Source: G963422275 sp963422275 (GTDB lineage: Bacteria > Pseudomonadota > Alphaproteobacteria > Rhodobacterales > Rhodobacteraceae). Taken from it: DNA of 64,000 bases. The stretch is from positions 2,728,001-2,792,000 of the forward strand of contig OY729418.1 in NCBI GenBank assembly GCA_963422275.1. The letters are read 5' to 3'. Positions 1 to 7,998 of the stretch are shown in pieces. The notes beneath the pieces were generated by a model that made no database searches, was not told the origin of the DNA, and saw only the letters and a list, made by a program, of their open reading frames with translations. Position numbers and translations under genes: made by a program. How positions within the stretch are numbered: position 1 is the first letter of the stretch; each line of letters opens with the position of its first letter.

Positions 1-856
1 ATGCATCCGAAACGAGTTCAATTCTCGCCGACGACCACTTGGAAACAGCGGCGCGAAGCCGGCCATTGTCCGCAATGTATTCATGTTCGGCGAGGAACAC
101 GAGGCTGGGATGATTGGGCGCTGCCATTCTGGCAAGTGCTCTCATCTCGGCATTTGCTGCCTTCACCCAAATCCATGAAGGCCCGCCGAGCGACAGTTCC
201 GGTATCCGGGCAATCTGCGCGGCGATTCGCCGAAACGTGTCGGCATCCGAGGTCAGCAGGTTCCTTTCCGGTCTGGCAGTCTGCATGTAGTTCCTTCGAT
301 CGGACCCTGGAATGTAGTTGGTCGATTTGTTCAGAAGCGAAGCGGCTCCGACAATTAGCGGAACGACGGGCGCTAGCACCCTGAGCCCGCAAAGCCCCCA
401 CATCGGAGCGGTGAATATCGATGCACTTACGTCAAGACCGCAATGTAGGGCGCGAAGGCCAATGCAACCGCCCATGGAATGTGCAAGCATGAACAGCGGG
501 CGGGGAGCATCAAGCATGGAAAGCGCATCCAGAGCGGCGCTCAGATCGATTTGATACTCCGAAAAGCTGTTCACATGGCCGAGGCGCCGATCAAAATGAA
601 GTCGATCGGACATTCCCTGTCCTCGCCAGTCCAGAATGGCAACTGAAAGTCCGTGGCTTGTCAGGAAGGCCGCGGCGTCGCGGTATTTCTCGATGAACTC
701 GGTGCGCCCTGGGAGAATCAGGACCGTACCTCGCGAGCTGGAACGCCAGATTGCGAGGCGCAATCTCAATTCGTCTTTGGTTTTGATCCAGACCGATTCC
801 GGTCGGTCTTGCTCGCGGCCGGGTTCGTCGAAATAGGGAGCGACTGGAAAATTCAT
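1..856 (-). CDS. alpha/beta hydrolase, monoacylglycerol lipase/lysophospholipase type (3' end missing)
   Basis: An open frame of 285 codons runs off the left edge without a stop, so the C-terminus is missing. Reading from the ATG at 856, a strand segment VLILPGR near residue 46 and the nucleophile elbow AHSMGG (Ser127) mark a serine hydrolase of the Hydrolase_4/S33-like group. That group cleaves monoacylglycerols or lysophospholipids; the substrate here cannot be read. No signal peptide is visible, so it is probably cytoplasmic or membrane-peripheral. Its ATG overlaps the stop of the SCP2 gene (ATGA), so the two are translationally coupled, which fits a lipid-handling pair. Confidence 0.85.
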   Translation of the reverse strand, partial: MNFPVAPYFDEPGREQDRPESVWIKTKDELRLRLAIWRSSSRGTVLILPGRTEFIEKYRDAAAFLTSHGLSVAILDWRGQGMSDRLHFDRRLGHVNSFSEYQIDLSAALDALSMLDAPRPLFMLAHSMGGCIGLRALHCGLDVSASIFTAPMWGLCGLRVLAPVVPLIVGAASLLNKSTNYIPGSDRRNYMQTARPERNLLTSDADTFRRIAAQIARIPELSLGGPSWIWVKAANAEMRALARMAAPNHPSLVFLAEHEYIADNGRLRAAVSKWSSARIELVSDA

Positions 857-1143
857 TGCAGCCGCTTGCCAAGCCGCAACGCGATGTCGATTTTCCCTTC
901 TATGCGCAACTTGGCAGACATGTATGCCGCGGTCGGATCGAGTTCGCCGGAGAGAATCCGAGCGAAGACCTCGGCGGCGGCGTACAAGGTGCAGTCCGCT
1001 TCCTCGTCGCCCTCGCGCGGCCCGTCGTGATCCAGCATGATGGAACCCATGTCCTCAATGACGAATTTGACAGCGGAATCGAAGCCTTCCGCTCCGAATT
1101 TCTCCTCGAGTGCCTCTACGGCGGATCTGATGACAGGTGTCAT
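853..1143 (-). CDS. SCP2 sterol-binding domain protein
   Basis: This 96-residue protein has the size and layout of a stand-alone SCP2 (sterol carrier protein 2) domain. The segment GPREGDEEADCTLYAAAEVF followed by ILSGELDPTAAYMSAKLRIEG matches the family's core, where a DADCT-like strand precedes a helix and a GKL/KIEGD strand. SCP2 domains bind lipids or acyl chains and are often coupled to fatty-acid or phospholipid enzymes. It lies first in a two-gene operon with the hydrolase, with a 4-nt overlap. A GGAAGG Shine-Dalgarno stands before the start. Family assignment is confident; the ligand is unknown. Confidence 0.85.
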   Translation of the reverse strand: MTPVIRSAVEALEEKFGAEGFDSAVKFVIEDMGSIMLDHDGPREGDEEADCTLYAAAEVFARILSGELDPTAAYMSAKLRIEGKIDIALRLGKRLQ

Positions 1144-1218
1144 GGAGACCTTCCGCTGGAAATTTGGGCATATTTTTTACTCGCAATCTGTCAAAATTGC
1201 ACTACACTAGAACGAAGA

Positions 1219-1788
1219 ATGCTGCTTCCTGCGAAATTTTCACGCAAAATTGCGGTTGTTGCAGTGCTGTTTTTGGCGCTTGCAATCAGCGGTAACGATG
1301 TCGGAGCAGATTCGGGCGACATTGACCGGCTTTTCAAGCGATTGCGGACCGCCGAGCCGGGCGAGGTTCAGGCAATCGAGAATCAGATAATCCGTGCTTG
1401 GTCGGATCCAGGATCTCCAAGTCTGAGGAAACTGTTTTGGCAAGGGAAGGCCGCGATGGCAAAAGGAGACCTTCCGGAAGCCATCAAGCGATTCTCTACG
1501 CTGGTAAATCGCGCGCCCGCCTTCGCCGAGGGTTGGAATGCGAGGGCGACGTCATATTTCTTGATGAGACAATACACCCAGTCGGTTGCTGACATCGGCA
1601 TGACTCTGGAGTTGAATTCACGCCATTTCGGGGCAATGAACGGTTTGGCGATGATTCTGGAGCAAGTGGGCGACCACGAGGGCGCTCTGGCCGTATACCG
1701 AGAACTGCTCGCGATTCACCCGACGCGGCGGGGAGTCCAAAAGGCAATTGAAAGGCTTGAGATGAAGACCGCAGACCCTGAAGCCTGA
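1219..1788 (+). CDS. exported TPR-repeat protein
   Basis: This is a 189-residue protein. I chose the ATG at 1219 because it opens a signal-peptide-like N-terminus (basic start, then VVAVLFLALAIS), whereas upstream codons overlap the divergent SCP2 gene. The mature part holds about three tetratricopeptide repeats: residues ~75-105 (GKAAMAKGDLPEAIKRFSTL), ~108-140 (EGWNARATSYFLMRQYTQ) and ~143-175 (AMNGLAMILEQVGDHEGALA). TPR repeats mediate protein-protein contacts; in alphaproteobacteria such small periplasmic TPR proteins are common but mostly uncharacterised. It is followed after 24 nt by the helicase gene on the same strand. Confidence 0.8.
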   Translation: MLLPAKFSRKIAVVAVLFLALAISGNDVGADSGDIDRLFKRLRTAEPGEVQAIENQIIRAWSDPGSPSLRKLFWQGKAAMAKGDLPEAIKRFSTLVNRAPAFAEGWNARATSYFLMRQYTQSVADIGMTLELNSRHFGAMNGLAMILEQVGDHEGALAVYRELLAIHPTRRGVQKAIERLEMKTADPEA

Positions 1789-1812
1789 CATAGATCGAAG
1801 CAAAGAACCATC

Positions 1813-4791
1813 ATGAAGGAAAGCGGAGGCTTGGTGCGGGCCGTCCTCGGTCCGACCAATACCGGAAAGACTTGGTATGCCATGGACCGGATGCTTGCCC
1901 ACAAGACGGGCATGCTCGGCTTGCCGCTCAGGCTGCTTGCCCGGGAGGTCTACGACAAGATTTGCTTGGCTCGTGGCCCGGCTGCCGTTGCTCTCGTGAC
2001 TGGCGAGGAGCGGATTGTTCCAGAGAAGGCTCGCTACTGGGTCTGCACGGTTGAGGCAATGCCCGTGAGCATGGGAGCGGATTTCCTCGGAGTCGACGAA
2101 ATCCAGCTTTGCGCCGACCCTGAGAGAGGGCATGTATTCACCGACCGCCTGCTTAGCGCGCGCGGGAGCAAAGAGACTCTGTTTCTCGGATCCAGCACGA
2201 TGCAACGGATGATTTCCGAACTGGTTCCCGAAGCCGGGTTTCAATTCCGCAGGAGACTGTCCAATCTTTCATACACCGGAGCCAGGAAGATATCCCGACT
2301 CAAGCCTCGGTCTGCCGTGGTGGGGTTTTCAGTGGAGGATGTGTATTCCATCGCCGAGTTGATAAGGCGGCAGCGCGGCGGGGCTGCGGTGGTGATGGGG
2401 GCGCTCAGTCCAAGGACAAGAAATGCTCAGGTGGCACTCTATCAGAATGGAGACGTGGACTTTCTGGTCGCGACGGATGCCATCGGGATGGGCCTTAACC
2501 TGGCCATCAATCATGTAGCGTTCTCAGGGCTGACCAAGTTCGATGGGCGAAGGATCCGGCGGCTCCAACCCAACGAGCTGGCCCAAGTCGCGGGACGGGC
2601 TGGCCGCCACCGTGCATCTGGAACCTTCGGGGTGACCGGTGATGCGCAGCCGTTGCATTCCGAGATTGTATCGGCGATCGAGGAGAACCGGTTCGCTCCG
2701 GTTCAGCAGCTGCAGTGGCGCAACACCGAACTTGATTTCCGATCTGCAAAATCCTTGATTGCCTCTCTCGAGATGCCTAGCGAGAACAAGCTGCTCGTGC
2801 GCAGCCGGGATGCCGACGATTTTCTGGCACTGACTGAGATATGCCAGTCCTCCGACATCCCCTCGCGGCTTGCATCAGAAGGGGACGTGAAGCTCCTGTG
2901 GAACGTCTGCCAGATACCGGACTTCTGCAACGTATCGTCCCATCAGCATGCTGAGCAACTCAAGAAGGTGTTTTCGTTCATTCACGACATTGGGTACATT
3001 CCGGATGCATGGCTCGAACAGCAGGTTCGAAGAGTCGATCGGACAGACGGTGATGTGGACACGCTGTCAAAGCGAATCGCGCAGGTTCGAACTTGGACAT
3101 ATGTTTCTCAGAGAGCGGACTGGGTTCAGGACTCCAATCGGTGGAGCGAGAGGGCCCGTGACTTGGAGGCTCGGCTTTCGGATGCGTTGCATGACAGCTT
3201 GACCAACCGATTCGTTGACCGTCGCGCAAGTGTGCTGTTAAAAACTTTGAAACGGAAGGACGGTTTCGTGGCAAACGTGGACAAGGCAGGCGAGATACAC
3301 GTCGAGGGTGAAAGAGTCGGCCGGCTGGAGGGGTTCAGGTTTCGACAGGAGCCCAGTTCGACTCCCGAAGAGACCAAGGCGGTTCGAGCCGCGAGTCTCC
3401 AGGCGCTCGCGTCCGAGTACAATCTTCGCGCATCCCGGATCTACAGTGCGCCCAACAAGGAAATCGACTTCACGGAGCAGGGCGGATTGATGTGGGGCGA
3501 GCACGCGGTTGGCCGTATCACAGCAGGTGGCGGCATTCTTTCGCCGGATGTGGAAGTGTTCGTGGATGACGAAGCGGGGTCCGAGGTTCGACGCAGAGTC
3601 GGGAAACGCCTGACTGCATTTTTGGAACAGAAAGTTGCCAGCCTGTGCGAGCAGTTACTTGCATTGAGGGCGGACGAGGAACTGGCAGGCCCGGCACGCG
3701 CCTTTTCGTATGCGTTGGTTGAGGCCTTCGGGGTGCTACGGCGCGGCCAAGTCGCCGAAATGGTGAAATCTCTTGACCAGGATGCCCGTCGCTCGCTTCG
3801 GAAACACGGTGTCCGCTTCGGTCAGTACACGATCTTCGTCCATTCCATCCTGAAGCCAGAAGCCACCCGGCTTAGGCTGGTGCTGTGGTCACTTGCCCAG
3901 AATCTGAAGGAGTTTCCATCACCTCCGCCTCCTGGGCTGGTAACCATTCCGGTAATTGCAGGTGCTCCGAAGGGCTATTATCCGCTGTCTGGATTTTTCC
4001 GGGTGGGCGACAGGGCGATCCGCATCGATATGCTCGAACGTCTCGCGAATCTAATCAGGGAGCACGACAGCAGGGCGGGGTTTGAATCGACCGCTGACAT
4101 GCTCTCGATTTCCGGGCTGACTTTGGACCAGTTTGCCGGCGCGATGAGGGGATTGGGCTATTCAGCCGAGCGACGCGAACGGGAGAAGATCAGAGCGCCA
4201 AAACATCTTCCTGATGGCGAATCCGTGCAACGGATCGAAGACGAATCGGGAACGAAGTCGAAGGATAAGCCTCGTACCGCCCTCAAAGCTCTCGCGGCCG
4301 AAAGCAATGTCGACGCAAGCGAAACAAGATCGCGGCCCGGCGATGCTGCCGAAGTTGAAAGCGGTTCGAATGCCGGTTCAAGCGAGAACGGGAAGGTGAA
4401 GGCCGAAAACGCTGCAGCGGGCGGGGATGAAGCGGCAGCGCAACTTGGCGATGCGGCCGAAGGCACTGACCAGGCGTTGGCCGCGGACGAGAAGCCGGAA
4501 GAGCCAGAGAAAGTCGTTTTCTACACCTTCAAATGGGAGCCGCGTCAAAGGAAGGTTCAATCCGCGCCCAATGCCGATGCAGTCGCTCGAAAGCATGCTG
4601 TATCGAAACACCGGGGCGGCATGACTTCGGCACCCAAGAAGCGTGCAAAGTCCAGGAAACCGGTCAATTCCGATCAGGGAGAGATGGCGGCTCGCTCGCG
4701 CAAGCCGGCCAAGGTCAAAGACAAGCCCAAGGACGCTGTTGATCCGAACAGCCCATTTGCTGTTCTAAGTGCATTGAAAAACAAGCTGTAA
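1813..4791 (+). CDS. SUV3-like superfamily 2 RNA helicase with long charged tail
   Basis: This 992-residue protein belongs to the alphaproteobacterial relatives of the mitochondrial degradosome helicase SUV3. Motif I is GPTNTGKT (13-20), motif II is the unusual DEIQ (95-98) in place of DEAD, a GSSTM motif III lies near residue 128, and motif VI is QVAGRAGRH (258-266). Such helicases unwind RNA; partners in bacteria are poorly known. The last ~190 residues (from about 797) are low-complexity, first Ala/Glu/Asp-rich and then Lys/Arg-rich, and look like a disordered nucleic-acid-binding tail. The gene sits directly upstream of fdxA and carD. The ATG at 1813 starts just before the motif I strand, leaving almost no N-terminal extension. 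Confidence 0.88.
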   Translation: MKESGGLVRAVLGPTNTGKTWYAMDRMLAHKTGMLGLPLRLLAREVYDKICLARGPAAVALVTGEERIVPEKARYWVCTVEAMPVSMGADFLGVDEIQLCADPERGHVFTDRLLSARGSKETLFLGSSTMQRMISELVPEAGFQFRRRLSNLSYTGARKISRLKPRSAVVGFSVEDVYSIAELIRRQRGGAAVVMGALSPRTRNAQVALYQNGDVDFLVATDAIGMGLNLAINHVAFSGLTKFDGRRIRRLQPNELAQVAGRAGRHRASGTFGVTGDAQPLHSEIVSAIEENRFAPVQQLQWRNTELDFRSAKSLIASLEMPSENKLLVRSRDADDFLALTEICQSSDIPSRLASEGDVKLLWNVCQIPDFCNVSSHQHAEQLKKVFSFIHDIGYIPDAWLEQQVRRVDRTDGDVDTLSKRIAQVRTWTYVSQRADWVQDSNRWSERARDLEARLSDALHDSLTNRFVDRRASVLLKTLKRKDGFVANVDKAGEIHVEGERVGRLEGFRFRQEPSSTPEETKAVRAASLQALASEYNLRASRIYSAPNKEIDFTEQGGLMWGEHAVGRITAGGGILSPDVEVFVDDEAGSEVRRRVGKRLTAFLEQKVASLCEQLLALRADEELAGPARAFSYALVEAFGVLRRGQVAEMVKSLDQDARRSLRKHGVRFGQYTIFVHSILKPEATRLRLVLWSLAQNLKEFPSPPPPGLVTIPVIAGAPKGYYPLSGFFRVGDRAIRIDMLERLANLIREHDSRAGFESTADMLSISGLTLDQFAGAMRGLGYSAERREREKIRAPKHLPDGESVQRIEDESGTKSKDKPRTALKALAAESNVDASETRSRPGDAAEVESGSNAGSSENGKVKAENAAAGGDEAAAQLGDAAEGTDQALAADEKPEEPEKVVFYTFKWEPRQRKVQSAPNADAVARKHAVSKHRGGMTSAPKKRAKSRKPVNSDQGEMAARSRKPAKVKDKPKDAVDPNSPFAVLSALKNKL

Positions 4792-4954
4792 TGGAAAGCC
4801 GGTGCGGGATTGAGATTTTTTTGCGGGTGCTGGTCTTGCGGACGATCCCGGTTTTGCTGGGTGCCGCTTTCGAGCATGCTTGAATGGCAGGCCTTCCCAT
4901 CCTATCTAAATAGAATCGGCCGTCCAGTCCGAAATCCTGATTCACGAGGCGTTT

Positions 4955-5293
4955 ATGACTTATGTCGTGATCGATAGTTGCATTGCGTGCAAGTACATGG
5001 ATTGCGTCGAAGTCTGCCCTGTCGACTGCTTCTACGAGGGCGAGGAAATGCTCGTGATTCATCCAGACGAGTGCATCGATTGCGGGGTGTGCGAACCGGA
5101 GTGCCCAGTCGATGCAATTCGGCCAGACACCGAGCCGGGCATGGAGGACTGGATCGAGTTCAATCGCAAATACTCCGAGGTCTGGCCGGTGATCATTGAA
5201 AAGGGGGAACCTCCGTCCGATGCCGAGAGCCACGAGGACGAGGAGGAAAAGATGGAAAAGTATTTCACGGGCAAGCCTGGCAAGGGAAGTTGA
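4955..5293 (+). CDS. fdxA: seven-iron ferredoxin (3Fe-4S + 4Fe-4S)
   Basis: This 112-residue ferredoxin has nine cysteines in the Azotobacter FdI/FdxA pattern. By alignment with that family, C9, C17 and C50 would ligate the 3Fe-4S cluster and C21, C40, C43 and C46 the 4Fe-4S cluster. The characteristic stretches VCPVDCFYEGE and IHPDECIDCGVCEPECPV are present. FdxA carries low-potential electrons in the cytoplasm; the physiological partner is not shown by the sequence. It stands between the helicase and carD on the plus strand, a neighbourhood I associate with alphaproteobacterial core genomes. A weak GC hairpin (5421-5435) lies beyond its 3' end. Confidence 0.95.
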   Translation: MTYVVIDSCIACKYMDCVEVCPVDCFYEGEEMLVIHPDECIDCGVCEPECPVDAIRPDTEPGMEDWIEFNRKYSEVWPVIIEKGEPPSDAESHEDEEEKMEKYFTGKPGKGS

Positions 5294-5523
5294 AGTCGGC
5301 ATGTTCCTCCAGTTAGGAAGCCGGTTTGCCAGATGGGGTGCTCTGCAGTTCCGGACATCCGGTGCAAGCGCAGTCGCCTGCGCCATCGGCTTGCGTGAAA
5401 TCGCAGCAATAGCGGCTGAAGCGCCCGTTCGGGCGACTGTCCTTTAGATGCAAGCGGGCCGGTGATTGTCTCCCGTAAATCCAGCGGCTGCGTGTGGCCG
5501 CCTATACTCTAGGAGTCAGTTGG

Positions 5524-6051
5524 ATGCGCAAACGCAAGAGAGCGGCAGGTTTCTCGGTTGGACAGCACGTGGTCTACCCCGCGCATGGGGTCGGTAAAAT
5601 CACTGCAATTGAAACTCAGGATATTGCGGGAACCGAGTTGCAACTGTTCGTCATCTACATCGAAAAAGAAAAGCTCACGCTGAGCGTTCCCACGTTAAAG
5701 GCGAAGGAGTCAGGCCTTCGCCCGCTTGCGTCGTCGGAGTTGGTTGCCAAGGCGATCGCGATTCTCAAAGGGCGTCCGCGCATCAAGCGATCCATGTGGT
5801 CCCGCAGGGCTCAAGAATACGATCAGAAAATCAATTCTGGGGACATCATCCTGATTGCGGAGGTTGTCCGCGACCTGTACCGAAACGACGAGCAACGCGA
5901 GCAGTCTTATTCAGAGAGGCAACTCTACGAGTCGGCCATCGATCGTTTTTCGCGCGAAGTCGCCGCGGTCGAGAAGATCAATCAGATTGATGCAAAGGAG
6001 AGGGTTCTTGCCGTCCTGAGCGCTCGCGGGAGGCAGGCGGCCAGAGCGTAG
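5524..6051 (+). CDS. carD: CarD-family transcriptional regulator
   Basis: This 175-residue protein begins with the CarD/TRCF RNA-polymerase-interacting domain: FSVGQHVVYPAHGVGKI near residues 9-25 and the strand IEKEKLTLSVPTLKA. A helical DNA-binding half follows. CarD proteins bind the RNA polymerase beta subunit and stabilise open complexes, especially at rRNA promoters. I chose the ATG at 5524 rather than a GTG 30 nt upstream because AGGAG at 5511-5515 is correctly spaced for it and the domain starts just after. It is convergent with cobS, with only 23 nt between the stops. Confidence 0.92.
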   Translation: MRKRKRAAGFSVGQHVVYPAHGVGKITAIETQDIAGTELQLFVIYIEKEKLTLSVPTLKAKESGLRPLASSELVAKAIAILKGRPRIKRSMWSRRAQEYDQKINSGDIILIAEVVRDLYRNDEQREQSYSERQLYESAIDRFSREVAAVEKINQIDAKERVLAVLSARGRQAARA

Positions 6052-6074
6052 AAGTCTCGGATTCGATCGGATCT

Positions 6075-6815
6075 TCAGACCACTGTTGCCAAAAGCAGGA
6101 CCGCAGCCAATTCGGCGCATTGCTGAACTGCACCGAGTATGTCTCCGGTGACCCCTCCGACTTTCCTATGGGCAAGCCAGCAGACCGGCACCGCGGCCAA
6201 ACCGGATACTGCAAGCAGCGGCAGCGCCATCCATCCGACTGTCGACAGCGCTATAATCGCAGCAAGCGCAACCCCGGTCACGGCAACTCGGGAATCCGGC
6301 GGTCCCGCCGCGAACGCCAGTCCGCCTTTCTTGGCAGCCGGCATCTTGTACATTGCCATAAGCATTACGGATCGCGAAACCGCGCAGGAGGCGATCAATG
6401 CCGGCAATATGTGGGTCGGGCCGAGAGCCTCGATGCCTTGCCAACGCCCCAGAAGCGACAGGAAGACCGCCGTTGCTCCGAACACCCCGATTCGACTATC
6501 ATTCATGATTGCAAGTCGGCTCGCCGGCGCGTTACCGCCCCACAGGCCGTCCGCCGTGTCCGCAAGCCCGTCTTCGTGCAGCGCTCCGGTAAGCAGGACT
6601 ATGAGGAGCAACGAGAGGAACGCAACCACCCCGAACGGGACCGAAGCTACCGAAAGAATCCAAGCCAAACCGCCGGCTGCGGCGCCAACCAACGCTCCCG
6701 CCACAGGCCATGCCCAGGACTCGCTGGAAATGCATGAATTGGTGGAATGTGATGCGACGGGAATTCTGGTGAGAAAGGCAAGCGCCGAGAGGATATCTGA
6801 CAGGCGCATTTGCAT
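6075..6815 (-). CDS. cobS: adenosylcobinamide-GDP ribazoletransferase (cobalamin synthase)
   Basis: This 246-residue polytopic membrane protein joins alpha-ribazole (phosphate) to adenosylcobinamide-GDP, the last assembly step of cobalamin. The family signature GALHEDGLADTADGLWGG, rich in metal-binding Asp/Glu, lies near residues 76-93. The N-terminus (LSDILSALAFLTRIPV) and several hydrophobic helices fit CobS, as does the length. The gene is divergent from cobT, with a 60-nt shared upstream region, so the two lower-ligand assembly steps are paired. No cobalamin riboswitch was recognised in that short gap. Confidence 0.93.
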   Translation of the reverse strand: MQMRLSDILSALAFLTRIPVASHSTNSCISSESWAWPVAGALVGAAAGGLAWILSVASVPFGVVAFLSLLLIVLLTGALHEDGLADTADGLWGGNAPASRLAIMNDSRIGVFGATAVFLSLLGRWQGIEALGPTHILPALIASCAVSRSVMLMAMYKMPAAKKGGLAFAAGPPDSRVAVTGVALAAIIALSTVGWMALPLLAVSGLAAVPVCWLAHRKVGGVTGDILGAVQQCAELAAVLLLATVV

Positions 6816-6875
6816 TGCCTAGGTTGGCGACCACGAAACTGTCGAAACCGCTAATGCATCTATAGACTGATTTCA

Positions 6876-7919
6876 ATGCTGGAGAAAAGAATGTTGCGGG
6901 AACAAGAATCGTTCAGTTCGCTGTTGGAAGTTCAGTCCGCGTTTTCGGGTCTCCCGGAGCCGTGCCTCGATACGCGAGCGCTCGCGGAAGAGCGAAACCG
7001 CTGGCTCACCAAGCCACGTGGCTCCCTCGGCCGACTGGAGGAACTCGCGATCTGGTATGCATCTTGGCGCAAAGATTCGAGGCCGGAGATATCGTCTCCT
7101 CAAATCGTGGTATTTGCCGGCAATCATGGCGTTACCGCAAGGAGAGTCTCGGCATTCCCAGTGGAGGTCACTACCCAAATGGTCAAGAACTTCGCGGCGG
7201 GCGGTGCGGCCATAAACCAGCTTGCGCGGCAGGCAGGCGCCCGACTCTCTGTTTGTCCGATCAGTCTAGATCGCCCAACTGCGGATTTCACGCAGGGTCC
7301 CGCACTGGACGAGGTCGGATTTCTGGAAGCGTGGTCCGCAGGGTGGAACGAGGTGGACGCTGACGCCGACCTTCTGGTCGTGGGCGAAATGGGAATTGGC
7401 AACACGACCGCCGCCTCCGCGATAGCTTGCGCATTGTTCGGCGGCTCTGCGCCGCAGTGGACAGGCCGGGGAACCGGAGTTTCCGACAGTCAGCTGGACT
7501 TCAAGGCGAATGTCGTGCAGGAGGCGATAGATGCAAACGGACCGTTTGCCGAGAGCGATGGCCTTGAGGCATTGCGACGTTTGGGCGGCCGCGAGATCGT
7601 CGCCATGGCGGGAGCGATCTTGGGCGCTCGTCACAGGCGGATTCCCGTGATTCTTGATGGTTTCGTGTGCGGTGCGGCGGCGGCGGCCCTATACCGCCAC
7701 CTGGACAGGTCATTGCAACACGCAGTGGCCGGGCATCGGTCGGCGGAAGCGGCTCATGGCGAACTCCTGAACCGTATCGGAATGAAGCCCCTCATCGATC
7801 TGGAAATGCGCTTGGGTGAAAGCTCGGGGGCGGCCGTAGCCGTCAACATCCTTAAAAGCGCGGTCGCCTGTCATTCTGGGATGGCGACGTTCGATGAGGC
7901 AGCGGTGTCCGGCGGTTGA
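6876..7919 (+). CDS. cobT: nicotinate-nucleotide--dimethylbenzimidazole phosphoribosyltransferase
   Basis: This 347-residue enzyme activates the lower-ligand base by transferring phosphoribose from nicotinate mononucleotide, giving alpha-ribazole phosphate for CobS. Family features are visible: the N-terminal NRWLTKPRGSLGRLEELA, the central GEMGIGNTTAASAI, and the C-terminal LEMRLGESSGAA, which contains the conserved catalytic Glu. Length is typical. An alternative ATG at 6891 would shorten it by five residues. With cobS it gives local evidence for nucleotide-loop assembly. A B12-dependent enzyme, the reductive dehalogenase, lies 6.4 kb downstream; any functional link is inference. Confidence 0.93.
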   Translation: MLEKRMLREQESFSSLLEVQSAFSGLPEPCLDTRALAEERNRWLTKPRGSLGRLEELAIWYASWRKDSRPEISSPQIVVFAGNHGVTARRVSAFPVEVTTQMVKNFAAGGAAINQLARQAGARLSVCPISLDRPTADFTQGPALDEVGFLEAWSAGWNEVDADADLLVVGEMGIGNTTAASAIACALFGGSAPQWTGRGTGVSDSQLDFKANVVQEAIDANGPFAESDGLEALRRLGGREIVAMAGAILGARHRRIPVILDGFVCGAAAAALYRHLDRSLQHAVAGHRSAEAAHGELLNRIGMKPLIDLEMRLGESSGAAVAVNILKSAVACHSGMATFDEAAVSGG

Positions 7920-7998
7920 CAGCCAAGCTAAGTCCCAGCCGTCCCCGCGCGAATGTCTTGGCAGGCAATGGTCGGATCTGTGCGCCCATTTAATCATT

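Noticed and set aside
6816..6875. Cobalamin riboswitch between cobS and cobT
   Set aside because: Only 60 bases, with no conserved B12-box sequence recognised.
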